From the NCBI GenBank assembly GCA_963807735.1, contig CAWEDI010000028.1:1-64000 (forward strand): a stretch of DNA of 64,000 nucleotides. The letters run 5' to 3'. Origin of the DNA: Roseiarcus sp963807735. GTDB taxonomy: Bacteria; Pseudomonadota; Alphaproteobacteria; Rhizobiales; Beijerinckiaceae. Shown here in pieces: positions 48,828 through 59,392 of this stretch. Made by a program: the position numbers and the translations under genes. The first letter of the stretch is position 1; each line of letters opens with the position of its first letter. A model generated the notes under the pieces. That model had not been told where the DNA came from. It did not search any database and saw nothing but the letters and a program-made list of their open reading frames with translations.

Positions 48828-50596
48828 GCGTACTGATCGCCATTCCAGTGTACCGCATCTCCTGCCGTGTTGGCGTCGACAAGGGACGCGGTTGGAGCGT
48901 TGTGGAGGAAATTGTTCTTTGGTCGATGACGCGGCAGTCGAAAACAATTGGGATGCTTGTCGCCGAAACAGAACTGCCACGGCAGATCGTCGTGGCGGCA
49001 GTGGCTCGCCTCATGCGATTCCGGCTCGTGGAAGTAAGCTTAGCTCAGACTGGGCCTGCTTTTCGGGCATCCGACCATGGCTTTAGAGCTATTACTAGCG
49101 GCCATCCGCTTCCGGTGTTCCCAAAGCGCTATCCTAAGTCCATCAGCTTCGTGATCGAGTGCGTATCGGGAGAGTTCTACCCCAGCCGCGATGTGACGAT
49201 CATGGGGCCATACAAACTTGACATTGAGCGTGCGAATGGAGCGGAGGTCAGAATTATGGCCGTCGAAGGCGGTGGCCCTTCGATGTCGAACGAAGTCAAC
49301 CTTGAGCAGCTTTCTAAGATCGCCGCGACTGGATGGAATGAAGAGATCGGGACTGTCGATGGCCGGACAGTAGATCTCCGCGATGACGAATTCCTGGTTG
49401 TCCGCGTCGTCGACGGCGTGCCGCGCGGATTGCCTGAAGACGCGGGCCCTGTCATTCGGCAGATCGTCGCGGAAGCTGCTGCTTTGCCGTCTGGAGCGGG
49501 TGATTTACGCGTGGAGTACGCGGGGCCACGCGAGGAAACCGAATCAGGTCCAATTTTGCGGGAGTGTTCATTTGATCCGGCCGATCTAGTCATCGGAGGC
49601 GCTGAACAACGACGCCTATTTGTTGACCTGCTCGGTAAGGCGCGGCGGCGGATGATCATTCATTCGACTTTCCTGAACCGCGAAAGGTTTGAGGCATTGA
49701 TCGACCCGATTCGGGCCGCTTGTCAGAATGGTGTGATGATTGATTTACTCTGGGGCGCGGAACGCGACGAAGAGACTGAGCAACGAAATTTCACCGCTGC
49801 GACTGCTATCGCTCGCATGGTGCGTGAAGATCCGATCCTGCATGGTCGCTTTCGCGTCCACATGCGCAGCACGGGGTCGCACGCAAAGCTCATTTTCGTC
49901 GACGTCGAAGAAGGGTGGGTGGCAGCCATAGGTTCCTGCAACTGGTTCTATTCTCCCTTCAAATCCGTCGAGCTGTCGGTGGTCGTGAGGGACCCAATCG
50001 TACTCGCAGACACCGCACTTGCTCTGCAGCGTCTCGCTGGGCGGCGTGGGCTAGCCGACACAATCGCTTCTGAGATGGCCCTAACTGCGCGGGACCTCCG
50101 TCGCTTAACGTCGCCGGGAGGTTCTGCCCGCATGGGCATTGTTGCGGGAGAGGACCACGATCAGATCAATCGCACGGCAAGCGGAACTGCGGAAAAGCTT
50201 TTCTTTATCGGCTGCCACAGGCTTGGCTCTACCGCCCGTCCCGGAGCCCTCATGCAGGGAAAAGTCGCCGCGGCGCGCCCCGGCGTGACCGCAACCATCC
50301 TCTATACGCAACCATCCGGGCCATTGAAGAATCGCCACACCAAGGCACTTAAGGAGGAAGCTGCCGCGAACGGCGTCAACCTCGTGAAAGCTCGGAACAT
50401 TCCGCTACATGGGAAGATCGTTGCCTGGGGCGAAGACGACGTCATCGTCACTAGCCTAAACTGGGCATCGGCCGCTGCTGATCCTGATTTTCCTTGGGCG
50501 GACATCGGAGTGCATGTTCACGCTCGCGGGATTGCGGCACTGGCAATGACAAAATTGGAGCAGTTTTTTCCCGAACTGTTGATTCCCAATAGATGA
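48824..50596 (+). CDS. mkoB: Mokosh type I phospholipase-D-family nuclease (MkoB-like)
   Basis: The 590-residue protein has two HKD motifs: HAKLIFVDVEEGWVAAIGSC (His353, Lys355) and LHGKIVAWGEDDVIVTSLNW (His529, Lys531), as in PLD nucleases that dimerise their half-sites within one chain. The first ~100 residues look like winged-helix segments (VEEIVLWSMTRQSKTIGMLV). It is translationally coupled to the helicase (ATGA overlap) and ends 67 bp before the convergent Zorya operon. Known Mokosh biology suggests it destroys nucleic acid during phage infection; the target is not visible here. Confidence 0.83.
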   Translation: MSVLIAIPVYRISCRVGVDKGRGWSVVEEIVLWSMTRQSKTIGMLVAETELPRQIVVAAVARLMRFRLVEVSLAQTGPAFRASDHGFRAITSGHPLPVFPKRYPKSISFVIECVSGEFYPSRDVTIMGPYKLDIERANGAEVRIMAVEGGGPSMSNEVNLEQLSKIAATGWNEEIGTVDGRTVDLRDDEFLVVRVVDGVPRGLPEDAGPVIRQIVAEAAALPSGAGDLRVEYAGPREETESGPILRECSFDPADLVIGGAEQRRLFVDLLGKARRRMIIHSTFLNRERFEALIDPIRAACQNGVMIDLLWGAERDEETEQRNFTAATAIARMVREDPILHGRFRVHMRSTGSHAKLIFVDVEEGWVAAIGSCNWFYSPFKSVELSVVVRDPIVLADTALALQRLAGRRGLADTIASEMALTARDLRRLTSPGGSARMGIVAGEDHDQINRTASGTAEKLFFIGCHRLGSTARPGALMQGKVAAARPGVTATILYTQPSGPLKNRHTKALKEEAAANGVNLVKARNIPLHGKIVAWGEDDVIVTSLNWASAAADPDFPWADIGVHVHARGIAALAMTKLEQFFPELLIPNR

Positions 50597-50663
50597 CTTC
50601 GACAGATCTGTTCGATCTCGAAAACGAAACTAGCTAATCACCGATCCCAACCTTCGGCAGCCT

Positions 50664-53600
50664 CTACGAGGCACCACTCCAACCCGTGACCAACAGCGTC
50701 TCTACATCCAACTTCGTGACCGCGTGCTGCGCGATTAACTGTTCTAGGGCTGGCTTCTCGACGATCTCTACCTGGTTGTACCCCGCTCTTTCGTGAGCAG
50801 TCGAATTGAAAAACTGATTTGTGACGCACGCCCGCGCGAAGTCGATCCCAGGGTGCTGCCTCGCGTAGAGCGCATGGCCGCCGACGACTTCCTTCACCGC
50901 GTCCCAGCCAAGTTGCGCATCTTGCGTTGACGAAGTCTTGCACTGGATTAACACGCCGGACCGATCGTTCATCGCAACGACGTCTACGCCGCCATCGTGC
51001 TGGGGCGTGACATAAACCCTGCGGAAGCCTCGCTTCTGCCAGAGTGCCGCGACGAACGCTTCAAAATAGCGCGGTTGCATGATTTCGAGATCGTCGACCG
51101 TTATGCGCGACGCAAGGCCAGAACGCTGTTCGGGAGGCGCCATTTCCTCGATTGGGAAATCGGTAGGCGCCACGTCGAGCGAGCCATTTAGCATGTCTTC
51201 AGCCAGCCCGCGTTTGAATGCCAGCATGTCGTCCAGTTTTACGTCGAAGGTCGAGAAGTCATCCGCAGCTACAATTGGACAATAGACGAAGACCTCACGC
51301 TCCTGCCCGATACGATAAGCGCGATCCGTCGCTTGATCCTCCTTCGCGGGATTCCAGTGCCGCGTAAAATGGACCACATGATTGGCTGCCTGAATGTTGA
51401 CACCGAAACCTACTGCCACTGGCGACAGGATGATCACCGCGAAGCCAGGCCTTTCCTGAAACGCATCGATACGCTTCTGGCGGCTGTCGGTTCGTTTGGA
51501 CGACGCGGACGTGTCGCCGTTGATGATGTCCGGCGCGAAGCCAAAGATCTCGGCGACGTAGTGGCGCAGCATTCTCTGCATGTCGCGGAATTCGCAGAAG
51601 ACGATGACCTTTTGTCCATACTTCGAGTTTTTCCCGCCGCGCTCCCGGATTTCTCTCAGCTTATCAACCAGCCAGCCGAGCTTGGGCGATCTCTCTCTCG
51701 CTCGCTCTAGAGGCTCAGGACGAAAGGCGCCCAACCCATACTCTCGCGGATCGGTGCAGACCTGCCGCAAATAGTGCAGAAGCGCAAGATGGTTCTTGAA
51801 CGGCGAATTTTCCTGCTCGCGTTTCTTGAACTTCTCGATTGCATCAGCGTAGAGGGTACGTTGGTAGGCGGAAAGAGGAAGTCGTATCGGCGGCGCGAGC
51901 TTTTCCGGCAAATCCTTGGCGACCTCCTTCTTAGTCCTGCGAAGAATCTGGGGCGCGATGAGCGTTCGAAGCTCCTCGACGCGCGCCTTTTCCTCGTCGG
52001 TCTCCGCTTCAATCGGACGTCGGTATTTCGTGCAGAAGTCATTCAGGGCGCCCAGCAGCCCCGGCTGCACATAGTCGAACAAGCACCATAGGTCCGTTAG
52101 CGTATTCTCGACCGGCGTTCCTGTGCAAGCGACGCGGAACGCGACGTTCATCTTCTTGGCGGCGCGCGTCGTCATTGCGTTGGGATTCTTGATGCGCTGC
52201 GCTTCGTCGCAGACCATCATCGACCACTTCTCGGCGGCGAATGTGAATTCCAAGTCACGCAAGGTTTCGTATGTGGTCAGTACGACGTTCGCGCCATTGC
52301 GCCAATTCGGCTTGAGGAACCGAACGATCCCTTCCTTGCGGAGTTGCTCGTCGACGTGCTCCCGCGCCACCCTAAGCGAGGCGAGCGCGTCGCCGTAGGC
52401 GATGAGAAGCTTGAGGTTTCCGTCGACTAGAAACTTCTTCGCCTCTTGTTCCCAGTTCTCCAACAGCGACACGGGCGCGACAACGAGCGCCGGTTTCAGC
52501 GAGGGATCGCTCCGGAACGCGGTCGCAATCAATGTCAGCAGTTGCAAGGTTTTCCCGAGCCCCATGTCGTCCGCCAGAACGACGCCGCGGCAATGGTCAG
52601 GCGCATGCCGAAACATGTGTTGAAGCCAGCCCACCCCCTCAACCTGATGTTCCTTGAGCGCGACGCCGGGCTTGAGAACGTCATCTGGTACATCGAGATT
52701 CCGGTTTCCGTTGGCGAGGATATCCCGTCGCGCCTCATCGTAGTCGACCGTCTGTATGTTCGCGCGGATGACTAGATGCTTCGATCTGACGCCGGGCTCG
52801 GACTCAGGGCCGGTCTCTGTCTTCGGCTTCGGTTTCGCGGGGTCAAAATTCCCGTTCTTCACGTCGATCTCGACCTCGTCGATCGTCTTCAGGATCGCTT
52901 GAGCTTCCTTGAGCGGCATCGGCTTCGACAGGCCGGGCAGGTCTACGGCGTCACGTCCCGATGCGAGGGCTTCCGCGATTTTTCGTCCCAAGCTTTCTTT
53001 CAATTCCGGGGTGACGGGGACGGCCACCGGTTCGGTTTGGCCTTCCGGCGTAAACGAGATCACCGGCAGAACATTTTGGGGAAACCAGCCGTCGTCGTCG
53101 AACTTTTTCGCAATGTACGGGCTGTAGAACGGCTTCTCGTCACCAATCCCTTCGATGCGATGGGTGTAAGCGCTGAGGTCGTAGATCGACGCATAACTGA
53201 CGAGGACCTGGGGCTTCACTCGAGCGGCGAGCGCGTCGCGAAGAAGACCGAGTTCCGCCTCGGTCTCGCCCATTATCTCGAAGTCGTAACCCTCCCAACC
53301 GCACAGTTGGAGGCCTCGGCCCATCGATCTTTCGACGCCTTCGACGAAGCTGCGCAACTCATCGTCGTCGACGAACGCACGGAGTTCTGTCTGGAACGGC
53401 CCATCGGCGCGGGGACTTTCAATCCGCAATCCCACTGATGTAGGATAGCCGAACGCGTCCCTCTCGATATGTGCGAAAAAGCGCTCGAATAGCAGGCCGG
53501 CCTTCTCGCGCGCACGCATGAACTGCGCTTCGTCGATCGTCGCGGACGCGGCCTTGCCCAGCGTCGCAAACGGATTGACTAGAAATGCTTCCGCCCGCGA

Positions 53601-54462
53601 GCCCGCGACCCTCCGACCGGGCAGCCGCTTGACGTTTTCAAGGACGGTTCTGACATTCGGGGCGATCTCGACATAGAGGATACCTTCGGGCGTCGGAAAA
53701 TCGTAACGATCCAGCACTGCGCCCGCACGATCGAAGGCTGCAAGCCAACGGTCCGGCGCACCTTCGAAAGTAGGCGCCAACTCGACGACCTTGGTCCCGC
53801 TCGTCTCATCCTTGCGTAGATCGATTCGCAGTCTCTCCGGTGTCAGGACCACGGTGCCGGCGAGGAAATCGTTCGAGGCGCGCAGACGCCCTGAGAGCGG
53901 CGCGTCTGATGCGACCCCAATCCCTGCGGTTGTCGCGCGCCGAACGGTTCGCATCGGTCCGGGTCCGAAAACGCTCGATCCCTTCGACTAGCTCCCATGT
54001 CTCGCGCGGAAGAAGCCCGATCATTTCCCCATCGAGTATGATAGCTCCCCGTCTTTCGATCTCGACAGGTTTGCCGGTCTCCTTCGAGCGCCATTCGCGG
54101 ATTGAAATGTCGAAATGCGGGTCGCTCAGACTGCCTTCACTCCGGAGTGAAGGCACGCCAGTAAAATCAGCCGGAAGCTCAAGGAGTGCGCGACTGCCGT
54201 GCTCGTCTGATCTCGCCAGCAAATCGTAGAGGTCGCTCCAGGGCAGACTCTTGGAGGCGCCGGACTCGACGAGATGCCCGTCGTCATCGAGTTGGACGAG
54301 AAGACCGTCGACCGCGGGATCGGCGAGAACTTTGGCGCCAAACGCAGTGGGCGGCAAAGCATCTCGTTGCGCGGCGAAGACCACGGCGTCCTGCGTGAAG
54401 GCCCTCAACAAACCCTTGCCGCCTTCGGGAGGGACGGACTTACGCTTCAAGAAGTCAAGCAT
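50664..54462 (-). pseudogene. zorD: Zorya ZorD: SNF2 helicase with C-terminal Mrr nuclease, one frameshift
   Basis: Two overlapping frames make one gene. The first (from MLDFLKRKSVPPEGG at 54462) reads to RRAALRASAR; the second continues NDFLAGTVVLTPERLRIDLR. One extra C near 53875 joins them, and 3,799 nt equals 1,266 codons plus one. The 1,265-residue product would hold SNF2 motifs VVLADDMGLGKTLQLL, CDEAQRIKNP and DQATDRAYRIGQ, then an Mrr-type nuclease DGGVDVVAMND...VLIQCK near the end. A separate 1,096-residue product from ATG 53954 is possible. In type I Zorya ZorD degrades invading DNA. It overlaps zorC by 8 nt. Confidence 0.82.
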
Positions 54463-56215
54463 CCTCAGGCCTCGAGCTCCACCAGAAATTTTTCTTGAAT
54501 CGGAATCCCCATGCGGCAAGCTGATCCGCTACGGCGTCTCCCCGTCGCGCTGTGAAAACCTTCAGTGTCCCGCCGATCGGGCGGTAGTCCTTCCATTCGA
54601 GTCCATGCGCCTGGCAGAAGCGCTTGAATGCTCCCAAAGAGAAATCTGGGAGCGGCGAGGGAGAATAGACTTTCGCGGCCTCATGAAATCCGGAAGACGT
54701 GAGAACCGCAGTATCCCCCGCACCACGTCCTAGCTGTGCGGCGGGCACGGGCAGGCCTGACACGACGTCCAATGACGCCGGCTCCCGACGCACAGCAGAA
54801 GCGCGTTCCGTCGGACGCACCGGACGGACATTAAGTGTCTCCGACAACGTCTGGCGGAACCGCTCCTCCCACCGCATTCCGCGGTCCGTGTGACGCAGGC
54901 TCGTCACCTTGCGCTCGTTTTTCAGTTGCGACCTGTCGCCAGCAACCTCCCCGACAAGCTCAAAGGGTAACCTGTCTTTGTGGAAGATATAGCAGGCGTT
55001 TCCGTACTCGCCGAACTCGACAACCACGTGGTCGCCGATACACATGATGAACGCGTTGTTGTCCTTGTTCGGCGACGCGGTCAGCGTCAGTCGAAGCCCT
55101 TCCATCTGCTTACGGATAGCCCGGAAGTCAGGGTCTTGTCGCGTCCGAGCGTTCTCCCCGAGCGCAAAGTACATTGCATGAATGCTCTGGTGATAAGCCT
55201 TCCAGAAGTCGAGGCGCCGGGTGTCGTTTGTGCCATCTTGGGCCAGGAGGTTGAAGAACCTCTCGATCAGAGCAGCCTTCAACCAGTTCGCGACCATCTC
55301 GCGCGCGTCCGGTTCGACACGACTCCAGCGGAGCCCGTTCATTTCCAGCCACGGGTTCCCCAAAGTCTCGACCGCGAAATCGCGGATCTCGGCGCTGAGG
55401 ATAGGGTCGACGAATTGTCTGTATCGCCCAAGCAACGAAGGAAGACCGACGTCCCTCGCGCGCGGATTGTCGCGTAACAATTGGATCAGGCCCGGGATCG
55501 CCGCGCGCACGGCCTCGTCTGGACCGCGAAGAGCCGCTTCAACACGCCCGATCACGATACGCCACACCAGCCAGGAATTGTCCGTGATGGCGAGGTCGCG
55601 CTGAAGTTCATCGAAATCCCGGGTCTCTCCCCGGAATATTCGTTCACCGTAGATCCGGCCGGGATCGTAGCTGAACAGGGCGACGTTGCGCTGTACGGCG
55701 TCAACCCACGGAGGCTGATATCCCGGACCGACGATCCAAGCCGAACGCTCGCCGAGATACCCCTTGAGGAGTCTCCAATTCTCGCGTCCGGTCGGAGACG
55801 CATGGTGTTCGTCGTAGTAGAGGTACGTGTTGAGGAGTCCTTTATAGCAATCTCGGAAATGACGGTGAGAACGTCGAAAATCGTCTACCTGACGCAAGAG
55901 CAGAGGAAACAACTCGTTGTCCCCTATCAAACCATCAAGATGCTCTTCAAACGCCTCCATGCAGCCAAAGCTCGCAAAGTTTGCCTGCCTAGAATCGGCA
56001 ATATTACGCCTCCTCGCGAATTCTCTGATGGCCTCCATCGTCTTGTCACGGTTCGGAACGACGGTCGCCTGTAGCCCCAACCATCGTTCCAGCCGCTTGG
56101 CTTCGCGCTCGATGTTGTCGATTTCGTCGTCAAACCTTATCGGCTTGATCTCCATCGCGCTGTCCAACGCCGCCCGCAGGGCGGCCAGCGCATTCTCCGT
56201 CAATTCAGGGCGCAT
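54455..56215 (-). CDS. zorC: Zorya ZorC, EH-signature protein
   Basis: The 586-residue protein shows the EH_Signature features of ZorC: SFGCMEAFEEHLDGLIGDNE, FWKAYHQSIHAMYFALGEN and the late IMCIGDHVVVEFGEYGNACY-region, plus a short C-terminal domain (FKRFCQAHGLEWKDYRPIGG). In type I Zorya ZorC binds DNA and works with ZorD after the ZorAB motor senses infection. Start MRPELTENALAALRAALDS overlaps the zorB stop by 16 nt. Complete and in frame. Confidence 0.87.
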   Translation of the reverse strand: MRPELTENALAALRAALDSAMEIKPIRFDDEIDNIEREAKRLERWLGLQATVVPNRDKTMEAIREFARRRNIADSRQANFASFGCMEAFEEHLDGLIGDNELFPLLLRQVDDFRRSHRHFRDCYKGLLNTYLYYDEHHASPTGRENWRLLKGYLGERSAWIVGPGYQPPWVDAVQRNVALFSYDPGRIYGERIFRGETRDFDELQRDLAITDNSWLVWRIVIGRVEAALRGPDEAVRAAIPGLIQLLRDNPRARDVGLPSLLGRYRQFVDPILSAEIRDFAVETLGNPWLEMNGLRWSRVEPDAREMVANWLKAALIERFFNLLAQDGTNDTRRLDFWKAYHQSIHAMYFALGENARTRQDPDFRAIRKQMEGLRLTLTASPNKDNNAFIMCIGDHVVVEFGEYGNACYIFHKDRLPFELVGEVAGDRSQLKNERKVTSLRHTDRGMRWEERFRQTLSETLNVRPVRPTERASAVRREPASLDVVSGLPVPAAQLGRGAGDTAVLTSSGFHEAAKVYSPSPLPDFSLGAFKRFCQAHGLEWKDYRPIGGTLKVFTARRGDAVADQLAAWGFRFKKNFWWSSRPEDA

Positions 56216-57051
56216 TTGCCGATCCCGTTAGGAGCGCCCGCGCCCACGGAGGGTCGGTTTTCCAGTGGCGCAAGGAACTCCAGCCTGAGTTCGACACGGC
56301 GGCTGGCGTCGAAGGAATTGGTCGTTTTGTCGAACTTGGTGGCGTTGAACGAATAGCCGCCCACGAGAAAAAGATCCCTGATCTGCTCGATCTGATCTGG
56401 CTGAAGCGAGGACTCGGCCAGCGCGGGAGCCATCAGCGCGCAGAGCACACGCTGACTCCTTTGCAGGCTCAGGTTGAGGTTGTAAAGGTAATCGCCTACC
56501 GGGCTTGCAAATCCTTCAACCACGACCTGCTTGATCCATTTTCGGCCCAATTCGCTGCCGGCGATCGTAAGCACCTCGGGAACGAAGGCGCGCAGCAGTT
56601 TCGATTGGTCCGGCGTCAATGAATAGCTGTTCTTTTCAAACTGCGCACGATTCCCGAAATCGATGGTGCGCCGGCTGGTGTCCACGAGCACGCCAGGGTA
56701 TGCCGCCGCCGCCGCCTGCACCTGTTTCATCAAGGCGACTATCGCCTTCTCTTGCTCCTTCTGAGCTTCGTCGCGGGCGCGCTCTTCCGCGGTCTTCTGA
56801 TATTTTTTCAATTCCTCGGCCTGCGCTTTGAGAAGCTCCTCGTCCGCGAGTAGTTTCTTCTTGGTCGCCTCAAGATTCACGTTCTGCTGCTGGACGTTGT
56901 CAAGGGTCTTGGTCATCTCCATCATCGCGACCGACATCGCGACCAGAAACAGGACCATCAGGGCGGTCATGAGATCCGCATAGGAAATCCAGAACGGCTT
57001 CTCCGCCTCGGCCTTTGGACGCTGTTTGAACGGAACCGCACTCCCGATCAT
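56200..57051 (-). CDS. zorB: Zorya ZorB, MotB-like peptidoglycan-binding subunit
   Basis: The 283-residue protein has one N-terminal span (ALMVLFLVAMSVAMMEM) preceded by WISYADL with Asp26, the proton-carrying residue of this family. A coiled-coil (about 50-105) and an OmpA-type domain (IDFGNRAQFEKNSYSLTPDQ, VVEGFASPVGDYLYNLNLSL, RRVELRLEF) follow. ZorA and ZorB form a proton-driven inner-membrane motor. The start overlaps the zorA stop (ATGA). Confidence 0.93.
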   Translation of the reverse strand: MIGSAVPFKQRPKAEAEKPFWISYADLMTALMVLFLVAMSVAMMEMTKTLDNVQQQNVNLEATKKKLLADEELLKAQAEELKKYQKTAEERARDEAQKEQEKAIVALMKQVQAAAAAYPGVLVDTSRRTIDFGNRAQFEKNSYSLTPDQSKLLRAFVPEVLTIAGSELGRKWIKQVVVEGFASPVGDYLYNLNLSLQRSQRVLCALMAPALAESSLQPDQIEQIRDLFLVGGYSFNATKFDKTTNSFDASRRVELRLEFLAPLENRPSVGAGAPNGIGKCALN

Positions 57052-59153
57052 GCGGCTCCCCTCTTGACGCCCGGCTGCAGCGCATCCGTCAGATTCTCGA
57101 CCGCCTGGCTCAGCAAGCCGGAAACCTTCGTGAAATTACCGAGATAGTCTCTGTACTGGACTTGCAGGGCGTTGGTGAGCTGCGCGTTGAAGGTTTCATG
57201 AACGCGGGTGAGGATCGCCGTAATCCCATTTAGATACTGCTCAGCCTGCAATTCCGCGTGCGCAAGTCCCTGGCTCGCGGCTTCGATTTTGGAAACCAGC
57301 TCAGACGTCGCGCCTGCTTCCCTCCTCGCGTTTTCGACGACGCCGTTCATCTCTGCGATCATGTCGGCAAGCGCCTGGCGCGTCGTCGCGTGGTCGGCAA
57401 CGACGCTCCTCAGCGCCGCTGACGCCTCCTCGACGGAGCCCGCGGATTGACGCAGCCCGTGCGACAACCCTTCGGCCTGCTGAAAGGCGCCGGCCATCGC
57501 GTTTCCCGCGTTCGCGAATTCCGCCGCGGCATGATGGAGTGTTTGCGATCCCTCGTTCATCATGCCAATTGCAGTCGTCGTGGCGGTGCGCATCGACTCA
57601 ACTGCCGCCGAGACGCCCGCAGTGACCCTCCGGGCCTCCTCCGTCATGGCGCCGACGACGCCGGCGAGCTTCTCGACCGCTGTGGCCATAGCCTCCGAAA
57701 GGTGCTGCTCCCGGTCCGCGTGAGCTTCTGCGCTCCGGTCCGTCTGGGTTTGCAAAACCCCGATCGCCTCCTCCGCCCGACTGCCAATAGTCGCGAGCCA
57801 ATCGGAAGCTTTCGTCGCATGCGTAACCTCGCGTTCCGCAGCCGCGGCGCCGGAGCGCTCTCCCTGCTCTCGCAGGGCCGCCAGTTGCGCTTCGACAGCG
57901 ACCCCGATGTGCGAGAGTGTCTCCTGAAGCTTGCGGCCGATTTCGCTTTGCGACTGGTCGGCGCTCTCGCGCATCCTGTCGACGAAGGCCGCCATCCGCT
58001 CGTCGGCGTCCTTCTGGTGAGTTTCCATGCTCTTCAGGGCGGACAGCAAACGTTCGTTCAGTGCATCGCTGGACCTCTCAGATGCCCGCTGTATGCCGGC
58101 AACGAGACCGGTCAGTTTCTCCGTGGCCGCGCCAAGAGAGTCAATCGTCTGCTGCTGCATCCTATTGATGCCGCTGATCTGCCCGCCGAATAGCTCCTCC
58201 AGCTTCTGGCTAAAACCGGCTAGTACGTCCGTCAAAAGCCGCGTGACGGCGTCTCCGTTGTCGGCTCGACTGCGCTCGGCAGTAGCGGCGAGGGCCGCGA
58301 GCGGTTGGGAAAGGGCTTCGGAAACGCCCCTCGCCACTTCCGCGCCCACCTGAGCAACGCTCCTGCTTTGCGCCTCGATTTGCTGGTTCGTCAGATTGGT
58401 GAGGATCTCCTTCAGCTCTCCGACCAGAGCGTCCTTCAGGTTCGCCGAATCTGCTGCAGATTTTTCCGAGGCGCGCGTCAGTCGCGCGAGGTAGTCCTCG
58501 CCGACGCCAGTCGTGAAAAATCCATCGAGGGCGGTCGTGACGTCCTCAACGCGTTTATAGAGGATGGTTACGAATAAACGCTCGATCGCAGTCGTCATCA
58601 TCGCCGCACCGATTGCAATCGCTGAGACCACGAACGCATCGCCGACATGCTGCATCAGCCCTGCCAGACTCGTCCGAACGGCGTCCGGATTCGCGGTCGC
58701 GTCGAAGTGCTGAAGTCCCCTGATTAGCCCGGAGAAGGTGCCGATGATCCCAAGGCCGGTGAATATGCCAGGGACGTGTTTGAAGAATTCGGTCCCAATC
58801 CTCGCGTCAACCATGGAATCGGTGGTGAACACGACCGACGCAGGCACGGTCGAGCGAAGGACTCCCCCGCTCTGCCCTGCATTTCCCGCCTCCTGTTCAC
58901 GATGTAGCGTCTCCGAATACTTCGTCCAGAGATGGGAGAAGGCTCCATCGCCCGCGAATATCCGCTTCAACGCCTGTTTGTCCGGGTTCGTCAGTCGGGC
59001 GAGGGCCTTGGTCACCTTCCGGAGACGCGAGAAGATCACGACCGATTGCCCGACGAAGATAACGAAGAAGGAGACGATCAAAAGGAGAATAAGAAATGCA
59101 ATGACGAGCGTTGATGCCGGCAGGTTGACCAAAAGATTGACGATCCCCATCAC
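57048..59153 (-). CDS. zorA: Zorya ZorA, MotA/ExbB-like channel with long cytoplasmic tail
   Basis: The 701-residue protein has a first span (LPASTLVIAFLILLLIVSFF), two more spans in the MotA/TolQ core (GIFTGLGIIGTFSGLIRGLQ and GDAFVVSAIAIGAAMMTTAI), then a predicted coiled-coil tail of nearly 470 residues rich in Ala/Glu/Thr (VAAL..., AVEKLAGVVGAMTEEA). The long tail is the ZorA feature that reaches into the cytoplasm and signals to ZorC/ZorD. The ATG overlaps the stop of the small gene upstream (ATGA). Complete. Confidence 0.93.
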   Translation of the reverse strand: MMGIVNLLVNLPASTLVIAFLILLLIVSFFVIFVGQSVVIFSRLRKVTKALARLTNPDKQALKRIFAGDGAFSHLWTKYSETLHREQEAGNAGQSGGVLRSTVPASVVFTTDSMVDARIGTEFFKHVPGIFTGLGIIGTFSGLIRGLQHFDATANPDAVRTSLAGLMQHVGDAFVVSAIAIGAAMMTTAIERLFVTILYKRVEDVTTALDGFFTTGVGEDYLARLTRASEKSAADSANLKDALVGELKEILTNLTNQQIEAQSRSVAQVGAEVARGVSEALSQPLAALAATAERSRADNGDAVTRLLTDVLAGFSQKLEELFGGQISGINRMQQQTIDSLGAATEKLTGLVAGIQRASERSSDALNERLLSALKSMETHQKDADERMAAFVDRMRESADQSQSEIGRKLQETLSHIGVAVEAQLAALREQGERSGAAAAEREVTHATKASDWLATIGSRAEEAIGVLQTQTDRSAEAHADREQHLSEAMATAVEKLAGVVGAMTEEARRVTAGVSAAVESMRTATTTAIGMMNEGSQTLHHAAAEFANAGNAMAGAFQQAEGLSHGLRQSAGSVEEASAALRSVVADHATTRQALADMIAEMNGVVENARREAGATSELVSKIEAASQGLAHAELQAEQYLNGITAILTRVHETFNAQLTNALQVQYRDYLGNFTKVSGLLSQAVENLTDALQPGVKRGAA

Positions 59154-59392
59154 CGATCCTTGCCCCGTCTGATTTCGACATTCTCAACGCATTTGTGCCT
59201 GCCCCTGCGCCTGAGCCACTCGCGGGAAGCGTCCTCGACGACTTCGTAGACGTTGCACTCATCGTCGAGCGCCGCCTTCTTCAGATCCTTTATGAGGTCG
59301 CCATCGAGATAGACCAGCAGCGTCCTGCGCCCATCCGTCCTTGGGCGCGCACCTTTAGCGGCAGGCGCATTCGGCACAGCAGGCACGGCCAT
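59150..59392 (-). CDS. Small ribbon-helix-helix-like protein preceding zorA
   Basis: The 80-residue protein has a Pro/Ala-rich start, then RTLLVYLDGDLIKDLKKAAL and YEVVEDASREWLRRR, the strand-helix-helix pattern of ribbon-helix-helix DNA-binding proteins. Its stop overlaps the zorA start by 4 nt and AGGA lies 8 nt before its ATG, so it is the first gene of the Zorya operon. I infer an autoregulator. It is not one of the four named Zorya components. A protein-binding role cannot be ruled out. Confidence 0.7.
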   Translation of the reverse strand: MAVPAVPNAPAAKGARPRTDGRRTLLVYLDGDLIKDLKKAALDDECNVYEVVEDASREWLRRRGRHKCVENVEIRRGKDR

